Shown piece after piece: positions 17,875-27,239 of a DNA stretch of 47,157 bases; the stretch's first letter is position 1; every line of letters begins with the position of its first letter. The position numbers were made by a program, and so were the translations under genes. The DNA comes from an uncultured SAR86 cluster bacterium (GTDB taxonomy: Bacteria; Pseudomonadota; Gammaproteobacteria; Magnimaribacterales; Magnimaribacteraceae). The stretch lies in NCBI GenBank assembly GCA_938075195.1, contig CALJGK010000050.1:1-47157 (forward strand), read 5' to 3'. The notes under the pieces were generated by a model. That model saw nothing but the letters and a program-made list of their open reading frames with translations. It had not been told where the DNA came from and ran no database searches.

Positions 17875-18612
17875 TTAAAATTCTTTTACTCCGTACCTTA
17901 AAGCACTCACAACAGATATTGCCGCTGTTTCAGCCCGCAGGATACGTTTGCCTATAGTAACAGGTAAGAATCCAGATTCTTTTAAGCACTCTACTTCCTC
18001 TCCAGTAAAGTCTCCTTCCGGCCCAATGGCAATTGAAATACTTTTAGAAATTTTAACATCGGATAATTTATCTTTTGCATCAGGAAAAAGAACTATTTTA
18101 GTTTCAGCATCACTCGACTTAGACCACTCCTTAATTCCTGTTGGTGAGGCAATCTCAGGTATCCAATTTTCTCCACATTGCTCACATGCACCTTTGGCAA
18201 TTTGTTTCCACTTTTCCATTCTAGACTTTTCGGAGAATTGGTCTCTTTTTACAACAACTCTTTCTGAAATGATTGGTGAAAATTTCTTAACCCCCAATTC
18301 CGTAGCCTTTTGCAAAGAAAAATTAAATGGGTCGTTCTTGATTAAAGATTGTCCTAAATCAATATCAAGTCCCTCCCTAAAAGAAGGTTCAAATAGTTCA
18401 ATAATTTTTATAATAAAATTTTTCCTATTCAACTCTATTATCTCTGTTATTCCAGAACCCCCTTTACCATCAAAGATGATAAATCTATCGCCCTCCTTTT
18501 TTCTAAGGACGTTTAATTCATGATGAAATAATTTCTTATCTAAAGAAATTATCTTATCTTTATGATAGCTATCTTCTAAAAAAGTTCTTGTGTAATTCAT
18601 ATTCTCAATCAA
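17875..18612 (-). CDS. rsmE: 16S rRNA (uracil1498-N3)-methyltransferase
   Basis: 'SIAIGPEGDFTGEEVECLKESGFLPVTIGKRILRAETAAISVVSAL'. Confidence 0.95.
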   Translation of the reverse strand: MIENMNYTRTFLEDSYHKDKIISLDKKLFHHELNVLRKKEGDRFIIFDGKGGSGITEIIELNRKNFIIKIIELFEPSFREGLDIDLGQSLIKNDPFNFSLQKATELGVKKFSPIISERVVVKRDQFSEKSRMEKWKQIAKGACEQCGENWIPEIASPTGIKEWSKSSDAETKIVLFPDAKDKLSDVKISKSISIAIGPEGDFTGEEVECLKESGFLPVTIGKRILRAETAAISVVSALRYGVKEF

Positions 18613-18677
18613 AACACCTATATTAAAACATCAAATCTATTCAGGTGCAGTCAATGAAAAAGAGATGAGTTAGCCAC

Positions 18678-18743
18678 TATTATTCAATGAGCAACAAATT
18701 TTCCTAAACTTCTTGAAAGATTAAATTTGTTGGGTATTATTCA
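18678..18743. repeat. Nested repeat: 9-bp direct repeats (TATTATTCA) flanking a 10-bp inverted repeat (CAACAAATTT/AAATTTGTTG)
   Basis: Direct repeats 18678-18686 and 18735-18743; inverted arms 18692-18701 and 18723-18732. Confidence 0.5.
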
Positions 18744-18784
18744 TAATCCATTTTTAAAATAATAACTGACTAAAATTCAACCAA

Positions 18785-19048
18785 GTGGCTCAAAAAAATA
18801 AAAAGAAATTCAACGGCGAAGGAAGGCAGCTTAGTCACCAAGTGTCTAAAAGCATGAGGAAGTATTTCAAAGAGCTGGATGGTGAAAGAGCAAGTGACAT
18901 TTACAATATGGTTCTTAAAGAGGTTGAACTTCCGCTTCTAGAAATTGTCATGCGAGAATGCAATGATAACCAATCCAAGGCTAGTCAGATTTTAGGTATC
19001 AATAGAGGCACCCTTAGAACTAAACTCAAGGAACATAAATTACTCTAA
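18785..19048 (+). CDS. fis: Fis-family nucleoid-associated DNA-binding protein
   Basis: '[42 protein letters not shown]'; GTG start; adjacent to purH. Confidence 0.93.
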   Translation: MAQKNKKKFNGEGRQLSHQVSKSMRKYFKELDGERASDIYNMVLKEVELPLLEIVMRECNDNQSKASQILGINRGTLRTKLKEHKLL

Positions 19049-19055
19049 TTTAAGT

Positions 19056-20624
19056 ATGGCTCAAATTGCCAACCCAAAAATCAAAAGAGCCTTAGTCAGC
19101 GTCTCAAACAAAGAAGGGATAGTCGACTTTTGCAGATCCTTATTTGATGACTACGGAGTAGAGATTATCTCTACAGGCGGAACTCTGAAGACATTACAAG
19201 ACTCTGGAATCGGTGCCATAGACATATCTCAACATACTGGCTTTCCTGAGATCATGGACGGAAGAGTTAAAACTCTTCATCCAAAAGTACATGGTGGAAT
19301 ATTGGCGAGAAGAGAGATTGATCAACAAGTCATGACTGATAATGGCATTAAAGAAATTGATCTTGTGGTAGTAAATCTTTATCCATTCGTAGAGACGATA
19401 TCCAAAAAAGAAACAACTCGAGAGATTGCTATAGAAAATATTGATATCGGCGGTCCTAGCATGGTCAGGTCTGCTGCCAAAAATAATCTTTACGTGGGAG
19501 TAGTGGTTGAACCAAATAACTATGATGATGTTTTAAAAGAACTATCTGAAAATGATGGATCACTTACATTTAAAACTAGAAGAGAGTTAGCAGCAAAGGC
19601 CTTTAGCCATACTGCAAACTATGATGCCGCTATATCGAGCTATCTTAATCAACAAGAAGAGAAGATTCCTCAATATTTATTTGGCAAATATGAGCTCAAA
19701 CAAGAACTCCGATATGGTGAAAACCCTCACCAATCAGCTGCATTCTATATCGATCCAGGCCAATTAGGAGTTAGCAGTATCTCTTCTGCTGAACAATTAC
19801 AAGGTAAGGAATTATCGTACAATAATATTGCAGACACTGATGCAGCATATGAGTGCGTTAAAAATTTTTCTGAACCCGCTTGTGTCATTGTTAAACACGC
19901 AAATCCATGTGGAATAGCGTTAGGAAAATCTTTGAAGGAAGCTTATGAAAGAGCCTTTTCTTCAGATGAAACTTCAGCATTTGGAGGAATCATTGCTTTC
20001 AATGGTGAATTGGATGAAGAAACTTCAAAACAGATAATTGATAACCAGTTCGTAGAAGTGATTATTGCACCTGGGGTGAGTCAAGGTGCTCGCAACATAA
20101 TTTCCACAAAAGAAAATATCAGATTACTTGATACAAAAAAGCTAGGAGATTTAGATAGCGGTTCTAAAATTCTTAGTGTAAGTGGCGGCCTCTTGATCCA
20201 AGATAATGATATTGCGGGTCTATCAAGAGAAGATTTGAAAATTGTTTCAACTCGCCTGCCCACAGATGAAGAAATAAATAATTGTTTATTTGCTTGGAAA
20301 GTTTGTAAATATGTTAAGTCTAACGCAATAGTCTATACAAGAGATAATCAAACTATTGGCATAGGAGCAGGCCAAATGAGCCGAATTGATAGTGCAAAAA
20401 TAGCTGCATCAAAAGCACTAGAAAGAGGTTTTGAAACTCAAGGATGTAGTATGGCTTCAGATGCCTTTTTTCCATTTAGAGATGGTATAGATGCTGCAGC
20501 AAAAATTGGTATCACTTCAGTTATACAGCCTGGAGGATCTATGAGAGATCAAGAAGTTATTGATGCTGCAAATGAAGCCAATATGGCCATGCTTTTTACT
20601 GGCATACGACACTTTAGACACTAA
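19056..20624 (+). CDS. purH: Bifunctional AICAR transformylase/IMP cyclohydrolase
   Basis: '[15 protein letters not shown]', '[16 protein letters not shown]', '[15 protein letters not shown]', C-terminal 'TGIRHFRH'. Confidence 0.98.
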   Translation: MAQIANPKIKRALVSVSNKEGIVDFCRSLFDDYGVEIISTGGTLKTLQDSGIGAIDISQHTGFPEIMDGRVKTLHPKVHGGILARREIDQQVMTDNGIKEIDLVVVNLYPFVETISKKETTREIAIENIDIGGPSMVRSAAKNNLYVGVVVEPNNYDDVLKELSENDGSLTFKTRRELAAKAFSHTANYDAAISSYLNQQEEKIPQYLFGKYELKQELRYGENPHQSAAFYIDPGQLGVSSISSAEQLQGKELSYNNIADTDAAYECVKNFSEPACVIVKHANPCGIALGKSLKEAYERAFSSDETSAFGGIIAFNGELDEETSKQIIDNQFVEVIIAPGVSQGARNIISTKENIRLLDTKKLGDLDSGSKILSVSGGLLIQDNDIAGLSREDLKIVSTRLPTDEEINNCLFAWKVCKYVKSNAIVYTRDNQTIGIGAGQMSRIDSAKIAASKALERGFETQGCSMASDAFFPFRDGIDAAAKIGITSVIQPGGSMRDQEVIDAANEANMAMLFTGIRHFRH

Positions 20625-20628
20625 CTAA

Positions 20629-21921
20629 ATGAGGGTTCTGGTTGTTGGAGAAGGCGGGAGAGAACATGCTCTATCCTGGAAAATAGCACAGAGCCCTAAA
20701 GTAACTAAAGTTTATGTAGCACCGGGAAATGGTGGTACAGAACAAGAAGCCCTCCTAACAAATATTAATATAAAGTCTGATGATATAAATGAGCTTGCGA
20801 GCTTTGCCATGAAAGAGCAAATCGATCTCACGATTATAGGACCAGAAGATCCCTTGGTGCATGGAATTACTGATAAATTTCAAGCACTAGGTTTGAAGTG
20901 TTTTGGTCCTTCTAAGGATGCATCTCAACTAGAAGGTTCAAAAGAATTCATGAAAGATTTTCTTCAAAAGAATAATATACCTACCGCAGAATATCAGACA
21001 TTCACAGATGCAACTAAAGCGATTGAGTTTGTTAAAAAAGCAGGCTGTCCCATAGTAATTAAAGCTGATGGGCTTGCTGCTGGAAAAGGAGTAACAATAG
21101 CTTTAACGTTAGAAGAAGCTACAAATGCTATCAATCAATCCCTGAAATCTGAAATCTTTGGAAAAGCAGGGAAAAAAATTGTAATTGAAGAGTACCTTGA
21201 AGGTGAAGAAGCTAGTTTCATAGTTATTACTGACGGGGTCACTGCTATACCATTCGCCTCATCACAAGACCATAAAGCAAGAGATGAAATGGACTTAGGA
21301 CCAAACACTGGAGGAATGGGTGCCTATTCTCCAGCACCGATAGTGGATGAAGTTATTCATAATAAAATTATGAATCAAGTTATCTACCCCACCCTAGAAG
21401 GTATAAGGAAAGAAGGTTATCAATACTGCGGATTCCTATACGCAGGAATGATGATAGATAAAGAAAATCGTTTAAAAGTTCTTGAATTCAATTGTAGATT
21501 TGGCGATCCTGAAACACAGCCAATAATGATGAGACTAAAATCTGACTTAGCTGAAATATGTGATAAAGCTTGTGATCTAAATCTTAAAAATGAGAAACTT
21601 GAATGGGATAAAAGAAAGGCCATAGGTGTTGTGATGGCATCTAGAGGTTATCCATTTCAATACGAAAAAAATAAGCCAATCAGAAATATTCCTCTAGAAA
21701 CAGATGATCTTAAGGTTTTTCATGCGGGTACAAAAATAGATTCTGGATTGGTAAAATCAAATGGGGGTAGAGTTTTATGTATAACAACTCTCGGAGAATC
21801 TGTAGAATCGGCTCAAAAGAAAGCCTATGATGCTGTTTCCAAAATTGAATGGGAAGATGCGTACTATAGAAAAGATATAGGTTATAAAGCAGTTGAAAGA
21901 GAATCAAATGAACTTAGTTGA
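20629..21921 (+). CDS. purD: Phosphoribosylamine-glycine ligase
   Basis: 'MRVLVVGEGGREHALSWKIAQSP', 'LEFNCRFGDPETQPI'. Confidence 0.98.
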   Translation: MRVLVVGEGGREHALSWKIAQSPKVTKVYVAPGNGGTEQEALLTNINIKSDDINELASFAMKEQIDLTIIGPEDPLVHGITDKFQALGLKCFGPSKDASQLEGSKEFMKDFLQKNNIPTAEYQTFTDATKAIEFVKKAGCPIVIKADGLAAGKGVTIALTLEEATNAINQSLKSEIFGKAGKKIVIEEYLEGEEASFIVITDGVTAIPFASSQDHKARDEMDLGPNTGGMGAYSPAPIVDEVIHNKIMNQVIYPTLEGIRKEGYQYCGFLYAGMMIDKENRLKVLEFNCRFGDPETQPIMMRLKSDLAEICDKACDLNLKNEKLEWDKRKAIGVVMASRGYPFQYEKNKPIRNIPLETDDLKVFHAGTKIDSGLVKSNGGRVLCITTLGESVESAQKKAYDAVSKIEWEDAYYRKDIGYKAVERESNELS

Positions 21922-22537
21922 CCAGATTATATGTGAAGTAGATAAAGGAATTAAATTTTCTTTACACAACTATCAAAAAGAAAATAGAAGATATCCCGCG
22001 CATGGCATCAATGAAGATAATTTAAGTGAAATTGAAAGAAGTCATTCCGCAAATCTTATGAGAGTTAATCATTCGGGAGAAGTAGCCGCCCAAGGTCTTT
22101 ATAGAGGCCAGGCTATGACTGCTAAACTTGAAGGAACTAGAGAGAAGATGGACCATGCTGCACAAGAAGAACTCGATCATCTGTCTTGGTGCAATAAGAG
22201 ACTTGAAGAATTGAACGAACGTCCGAGTCTATTGAATCCAGCCTGGTATGCACTTTCATTTGGAATGGGTGCCGCTGCAGGCCTTGCTGGAGATAAATGG
22301 AGTTTAGGATTCGTTCATGAAACAGAAGAACAAGTTGTTAAGCATCTTGAAGGTCATTTAGATGATCTGTCTTTAAATGATAAAAAAACCGCAGCGATCT
22401 TAGAACAAATGCAAATTGATGAATCTAAACATAGTGAAGAAGCTCTAGAATCAGGTGCAGAAAACTTGCCAGAAGGTCTCAAGATGGTTATGTCACTCAT
22501 TGCAAAGGTGATGACCAAAACAAGTTACTACATTTGA
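21908..22537 (+). CDS. coq7: 2-polyprenyl-3-methyl-6-methoxy-1,4-benzoquinone monooxygenase (Coq7 family)
   Basis: 'LMRVNHSGEVAAQGLYRGQ', 'AAQEELDHLSWCNKRLEEL', 'ETEEQVVKHLEGHL'; ORF-track start 21893 replaced by the internal ATG. Confidence 0.93.
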   Translation: MNLVDQIICEVDKGIKFSLHNYQKENRRYPAHGINEDNLSEIERSHSANLMRVNHSGEVAAQGLYRGQAMTAKLEGTREKMDHAAQEELDHLSWCNKRLEELNERPSLLNPAWYALSFGMGAAAGLAGDKWSLGFVHETEEQVVKHLEGHLDDLSLNDKKTAAILEQMQIDESKHSEEALESGAENLPEGLKMVMSLIAKVMTKTSYYI

Positions 22538-22563
22538 CTAATTTTAATTTATTAAATTACTTA

Positions 22564-22615
22564 TTGATAATTAGATAGACACAGGTATAGTTGCGCGCGT
22601 AACAATAGTGTTACG
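22564..22615 (+). promoter_or_regulatory. Sigma-70-like promoter (TTGATA-16-TATAGT), GC-rich discriminator and 7-bp hairpin at the predicted mRNA 5' end
   Basis: -35 22564-22569; -10 22586-22591; CGTAACA-ATAG-TGTTACG at 22598-22615. Confidence 0.55.
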
Positions 22616-22636
22616 GTTTTTAGAAAAGGAAAATAG

Positions 22637-22882
22637 ATGAATATATACGTTGGAAACATTGCCTGGACAACTTCTGAGGAAGACTTAGAAGCTCATTTTG
22701 GACAATATGGAAGCGTCAAAGCGGTCAGAATTATTACTGAAGGTCACTCCGGTCGATCTAAAGGTTTCGGATTTGTAGAGATGGAATCAAAAGAAGCAGG
22801 TCAAGCAGCAATAGAAGCTCTTGACGGAACTGATTTTGGCGGCAGAGATTTAAGAGTAAACGAAGCTAAGCCAAGAGATTAA
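22637..22882 (+). CDS. RRM-domain RNA-binding protein (Rbp-like)
   Basis: RNP2 'IYVGNI', RNP1 'KGFGFVEM'; 81 aa. Confidence 0.95.
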   Translation: MNIYVGNIAWTTSEEDLEAHFGQYGSVKAVRIITEGHSGRSKGFGFVEMESKEAGQAAIEALDGTDFGGRDLRVNEAKPRD

Positions 22883-22891
22883 TTTCAAACT

Positions 22892-22913
22892 AGAAGAAAT
22901 ATTCATTTCTTCT
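22892..22913 (+). terminator. AT-rich hairpin AGAAGAAAT-ATTC-ATTTCTTCT downstream of the RRM gene
   Basis: Perfect 9-bp inverted repeat, 4-nt loop. Confidence 0.4.
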
Positions 22914-22930
22914 ATTTCATAATATAGAAA

Positions 22931-22961
22931 AAGAAAGCCAAGACTCAATCTTGGCTTTCTT
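22931..22961. terminator. Strong bidirectional intrinsic terminator (13-bp perfect stem) overlapping the 3' end of the ybjQ-family CDS
   Basis: AAGAAAGCCAAGA-CTCAA-TCTTGGCTTTCTT; T-rich tracts follow on both strands. Confidence 0.85.
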
Positions 22962-23274
22962 CTTTTATTACCACAGCTGTCCCGTAGGCCATAAGCTCTG
23001 CTGCTCCCTGTGAAATCACAGAAGTAGTAAAAGATAGGCCAATTATTGCATTAGCGCCAAGACGTTCGGCATCTTGAATCATTCTGTCTATGGCTTGCTC
23101 CCTGCTTTCAGCCAAAAGCTTTGTATATTCATGAAGTTCACCACCAACTATCCCTCTAAGGGCTGCGATTATGTCCTTACCTACATGCCTAGCTCGAATT
23201 GTATTGCCTTTAACAATCCCTAAAGTCCTAGAAATCTCCCTTCCAGGAATATCAAATGTAGTAACTATCAACAT
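22945..23274 (-). CDS. YbjQ/UPF0145-family protein
   Basis: 'TTFDIPGREISRTLGIVKGNTIRARHVGKDIIAALRGIVGGELHEYTKLLAESREQAIDRMIQDAERLGANAIIGL'. Confidence 0.95.
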   Translation of the reverse strand: MLIVTTFDIPGREISRTLGIVKGNTIRARHVGKDIIAALRGIVGGELHEYTKLLAESREQAIDRMIQDAERLGANAIIGLSFTTSVISQGAAELMAYGTAVVIKEESQD

Positions 23275-23276
23275 TT

Positions 23277-23411
23277 TTACTTCTCCACGTCTTTATATTT
23301 ATCATTTTTATATTCTTTGATTCGCTGTATTGAAACGAAGGCGAATAGAATTCCTGTTATTAAAGCTATGATTTTGTATTCGTAGACTAAGGCTATAGTA
23401 ATTTCTAACAT
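23277..23411 (-). CDS. 44-aa small single-TM protein (MLEITIALVYEYKIIALITGILFAFVSIQRIKEYKNDKYKDVEK), not in the supplied ORF track
   Basis: ATG at 23411-23409, TAA at 23279-23277; 9-nt gap from trpC and 2-nt gap to the ybjQ-family start. Confidence 0.65.
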   Translation of the reverse strand: MLEITIALVYEYKIIALITGILFAFVSIQRIKEYKNDKYKDVEK

Positions 23412-23420
23412 TAATTTTTT

Positions 23421-24206
23421 TTAAAAAAATAGTTTTTCTAAAGCCTCACCCGGATCTTCAGCTCTCATAAAGGACTCACCTACAAGAAAATTAAGCACTC
23501 CAAAAGATAAAATCTTATCAATATCTTCATTCGTTTTAATTCCACTTTCTGAAACTACCAACTTATCTTCAATTTCTGAAGACAGTTCTTTAGTTGTAAT
23601 TAGGTCTACTTCAAATGTGCTGAGGTTCCTGTTATTTATACCTATAAGAGAGAAATCTATTGGTGCAATTCGTCTTAGTTCATCTTTATTGTGGATTTCT
23701 ACAAGAACATCTAGACCAATACTTTCAGCAATTTCTTTATAATCTTGCAACTGAGTATCTGTTAATACAGAGGCAATAAGCAAAATGCAATCTGCACCGT
23801 ATGCCTTACTTTGATAGATTTGATACTCATCAATCGTAAAATCTTTTCTCAAGAGCGGTAAATTGACAGTCGCTCTGACACTTTCTAAATAATTTAATGA
23901 ACCTTGAAAATACTCTTCATCCGTTAAAACACTAAGACAAGTTGCATTTTTTCTCTCATATTGTCGAGCAATCTCTTCAGGTAAAAAATTCTTTCTTATA
24001 ATGCCCTTACTGGGAGATGCTTTCTTGATTTCCGCAATAACAGAAACCAATCCTTGTTGATCTCTTTTTCTAATTGCATCTATAAAGCCCTTAGGAGGTG
24101 ACGAGTCTGATGCTTTAGAGAGGATTTCTTTCAGACTTTCTTGAGCCTTTTGTTCGGCTACAACCAAGACCTTAGTCTCTATTATTTTATCCAGGTAACT
24201 TTGCAT
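23421..24206 (-). CDS. trpC: Indole-3-glycerol phosphate synthase
   Basis: 'VIAEIKKASPSKGIIRKNF', 'LLRKDFTIDEYQIYQSKAYGADCILLI', 'GINNRNL'. Confidence 0.98.
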   Translation of the reverse strand: MQSYLDKIIETKVLVVAEQKAQESLKEILSKASDSSPPKGFIDAIRKRDQQGLVSVIAEIKKASPSKGIIRKNFLPEEIARQYERKNATCLSVLTDEEYFQGSLNYLESVRATVNLPLLRKDFTIDEYQIYQSKAYGADCILLIASVLTDTQLQDYKEIAESIGLDVLVEIHNKDELRRIAPIDFSLIGINNRNLSTFEVDLITTKELSSEIEDKLVVSESGIKTNEDIDKILSFGVLNFLVGESFMRAEDPGEALEKLFF

Positions 24207-25222
24207 TACAACTGAGAGGTAAACTCAATAAGTTGATTTAATTTATTTAATCCATTGCCTTCGCTTATGCATGTTTTTGCAATATTGACACCAGACACAA
24301 GTGAACCAGAAATACCTGCAACATAGAGGGCAGCGCCAGCAGTCATAGATACCATAGCACTTGCTTCCCGATGACCACCGCTCAGCGCCAGTCGAGCCAG
24401 GTCTAAACTTTCTTTGGGAGAGTTCACTATAAGTTCCTCTAAGGAACTAGTTTCAAAACCTAATTCTTCAGGACAAATTTTATATTCGGCGATCTTTCCA
24501 TCTTTTAATTCTGCGACATAAGTAGGAGCTGCAATACTAATTTCATCTAGCCCGTCTTCAGAATGAACAATCATCACATGTTCACTACCAAGCTCTTTTA
24601 AAACAGTAGCTATAGGCACCATCCATTGCTTATCATAAACACCCATAACCTGCCGTTTTGCAGAGGCAGGATTAGTTAAAGGACCTAGAACATTAAAAAT
24701 ACTTTTTTGAGCTATTTCTTTTCTTGGTCCAACAACATATTTCATTGCATTATGATGCGCAGGGGCAAACATAAAACCGAGGCCAACTTCCTCTATACAA
24801 TCTGAAACCTGAGAAGGCGTGAGATTAAGAGATACGCCAGCTTCCTCTAGAATATCTGCGCTCCCACTTTTTCTTGTGGCGGACCTATTTCCGTGTTTGG
24901 CAATTTTTGCTCCACAAGAAGAGGCTATAAATGCAGAGGTCGTAGATACATTAAAAATTCCTATTCCAGAGCCTCCTGTTCCACAGGTGTCAACTAAGTT
25001 AGGAATATTTGTCTCAACTTTAGCTGATAATTTTCTCATGACATCAACCGCACCCAGAACTTCTTCAACAGTCTCTCCTTTCATTGAAAGGCCAATTAGA
25101 AAAGCTCCTATCTGGGCATCAGTAGCCTCGCCTTTTAAAATTTGAAGCATGACCTCTGCCATCTCCTCCTTTTCAAGATTTCTGTTTGAGACAACTAAGC
25201 TTATACCTTGTTGTATATTCAT
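24206..25222 (-). CDS. trpD: Anthranilate phosphoribosyltransferase
   Basis: 'DTCGTGGSGIGIFNVSTTSAFIASSCGAKIAKHGNRSATRKSGSADILEEAG'. Confidence 0.98.
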   Translation of the reverse strand: MNIQQGISLVVSNRNLEKEEMAEVMLQILKGEATDAQIGAFLIGLSMKGETVEEVLGAVDVMRKLSAKVETNIPNLVDTCGTGGSGIGIFNVSTTSAFIASSCGAKIAKHGNRSATRKSGSADILEEAGVSLNLTPSQVSDCIEEVGLGFMFAPAHHNAMKYVVGPRKEIAQKSIFNVLGPLTNPASAKRQVMGVYDKQWMVPIATVLKELGSEHVMIVHSEDGLDEISIAAPTYVAELKDGKIAEYKICPEELGFETSSLEELIVNSPKESLDLARLALSGGHREASAMVSMTAGAALYVAGISGSLVSGVNIAKTCISEGNGLNKLNQLIEFTSQL

Positions 25223-25791
25223 CTTAAATTCATTTCCAAAAAATTATTTAGCATGACCTTACCATATTCTGTTGCTATAGATTCTGGATGAAATTGCATA
25301 CCAGTGACTTGTTGAGTCTTATGTTGAATGGCCATTATTGTTCCATCTTCAGATCTAGCTGTTATTTCAAAATCTTTTGACAATGAATTTTCATCTATGA
25401 TCAAGGAATGATAACGAGTAGCAAGAAAGTCCTCTGCCACAGAAGAGAATATACCCTGTCCATTATGTGTAATTTTTGAAATTTTTCCATGCATGACCTC
25501 TTTGGCCTTTATGATCTTAGCTCCATATGCTGCCCCTATAGACTGATGTCCCAAACAAACGCCTAATATTGGAATTTCACCTGAAAATTTATTTATTACC
25601 TCAATAGAGATTCCCGCTTCTTTAGGAGTACATGGACCTGGAGAAATCACTAAGAAATCTGGAGACTTATTTTTGATCTCTGAAAGACTAATCTGATCAT
25701 TTCTATAAACCTCTACTTCTTGATTCATTTCATAAAAATACTGAACCAGGTTATAAGTAAAAGAGTCATAGTTATCAATCATCAATAACAT
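25219..25791 (-). CDS. trpG: Anthranilate/aminodeoxychorismate synthase glutamine amidotransferase
   Basis: 'MLLMIDNYDSFTYNLVQYF', 'ISPGPCTPKEAGIS', 'GVCLGHQSIG', 'FHPESIATEYG'. Confidence 0.97.
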   Translation of the reverse strand: MLLMIDNYDSFTYNLVQYFYEMNQEVEVYRNDQISLSEIKNKSPDFLVISPGPCTPKEAGISIEVINKFSGEIPILGVCLGHQSIGAAYGAKIIKAKEVMHGKISKITHNGQGIFSSVAEDFLATRYHSLIIDENSLSKDFEITARSEDGTIMAIQHKTQQVTGMQFHPESIATEYGKVMLNNFLEMNLR

Positions 25792-25792
25792 T

Positions 25793-27235
25793 TCAACCCT
25801 CCAATTTTTCTTGCACTAATTCAGCCGCCTTGAAAATAGCCCTGCCTTTGTTAAGTGATTCCTTCCACTCAAGTTCGGGGATAGAATCTGCGACCCAGCC
25901 TCCACCTGCTTGGATATACAGGACTTCATCCTTTATAACTGCTGTTCGAATCGCTATAGCCATATCCATATTTCCTTGCCAAGACAGATAGCCTATTGCA
26001 CCCCCATAAATTCCCCTTTTAACTGGTTCAAATTCATCAATAATTTCCATTGCCCTAATTTTAGGCGCACCTGAAACTGTTCCAGCGGGGAATGTAGCCT
26101 TAAATAAATCTATAGCTGATGAATGATCTTGTAATTCTGCTTCTACATTAGACACCATATGCATAACATGACTATAGCGCTCCACTCCAAATTTTTCTGT
26201 AACCTCAACTGAACCCGGTTTAGCAATTTTACCAACGTCATTTCTTCCTAGATCGATCAGCATCAAGTGTTCAGCAATTTCTTTAGGGTCATTAACCATC
26301 TCCTTCTCCATGGCCATATCATCCTTGGCATCCTTACCTCTTCTTCTTGTACCTGCAATGGGCCTAACAGTAACCTTATTATCTTCCAGTCTTGCCAAGA
26401 TTTCTGGCGACGAGCCTACGATGTGGAAATCATCTAAATTAAGATAATACATATAAGGAGAAGGATTTAATTGTCTGATTGATCGGTAAAGGGCAACGGG
26501 ATCTGCGGTAAAAGGAAGAGACATCCTTTGAGAGCATACCACTTGCATAATATCACCTTCTTCGATGTATTCTTTTGCTTTAAGGACAGACTTCTTAAAG
26601 TCTTGCTCACCAAATCCAGATATAAAATCAGATTCACTGATACTCTTTTCTGGTTTCTTGAAATCTTGATAGCCAAGAGGTTCTCTCAACTTTTCTTCCA
26701 ACGCATCGAGGCGCTGATTTGCAGATTCCATCTCTTCTTTTGAGTTGATTAGAATTATCAAATGAAGCTTATTCTTTAGATTATCGAAAACAGCAACTTC
26801 TTCGGAAATCATAAATAAAGCATCCGGAGTTCCTAAAGTGTCAGGAGGAGCTGTTTCAGATAATTTTGGTTCGATATATCTTACACAGTCATAAGAAAAG
26901 TAACCAACCAGACCTCCGTTAAACTTGGGCAAATTTGGATCTTCTTCTAAGGTGTAATTTTTTTGCAATTCATCAATATAATCTAGAGGATTTTCAGCTA
27001 AAAAACTTTCAGCTAATTTGCCATCCTGGTGAATCTGTATTGTATTGTTGATAATTTTAATAACCCTATTGGCCTTAAGCCCTATAAGAGAATATCTAGC
27101 CCACTTCTCCCCTCCTTCTACAGATTCAAAAAGATAACTATAGGAGCAATTTGCCAATTTTCTATAGACACTCAAGGGAGTCTCCATATCAACTAGTATT
27201 TCTCTCGAAACAGGTATTTTAGTTTGTGTATCCAA
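25793..27235 (-). CDS. trpE: Anthranilate synthase component I
   Basis: 'PSPYMYYLNLDDFHIVGSSPEILARL', 'RPIAGTRRRG', 'LIDLGRNDVGKI', 'FPAGTVSGAPKIRAMEII'. Confidence 0.98.
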   Translation of the reverse strand: MDTQTKIPVSREILVDMETPLSVYRKLANCSYSYLFESVEGGEKWARYSLIGLKANRVIKIINNTIQIHQDGKLAESFLAENPLDYIDELQKNYTLEEDPNLPKFNGGLVGYFSYDCVRYIEPKLSETAPPDTLGTPDALFMISEEVAVFDNLKNKLHLIILINSKEEMESANQRLDALEEKLREPLGYQDFKKPEKSISESDFISGFGEQDFKKSVLKAKEYIEEGDIMQVVCSQRMSLPFTADPVALYRSIRQLNPSPYMYYLNLDDFHIVGSSPEILARLEDNKVTVRPIAGTRRRGKDAKDDMAMEKEMVNDPKEIAEHLMLIDLGRNDVGKIAKPGSVEVTEKFGVERYSHVMHMVSNVEAELQDHSSAIDLFKATFPAGTVSGAPKIRAMEIIDEFEPVKRGIYGGAIGYLSWQGNMDMAIAIRTAVIKDEVLYIQAGGGWVADSIPELEWKESLNKGRAIFKAAELVQEKLEG

Positions 27236-27239
27236 TTTT

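Noticed and set aside
17948-18523. 191-aa plus-strand ORF antisense to rsmE
   Set aside because: Fully inside a confident CDS; Ser/Leu/Pro-rich translation typical of antisense frames.
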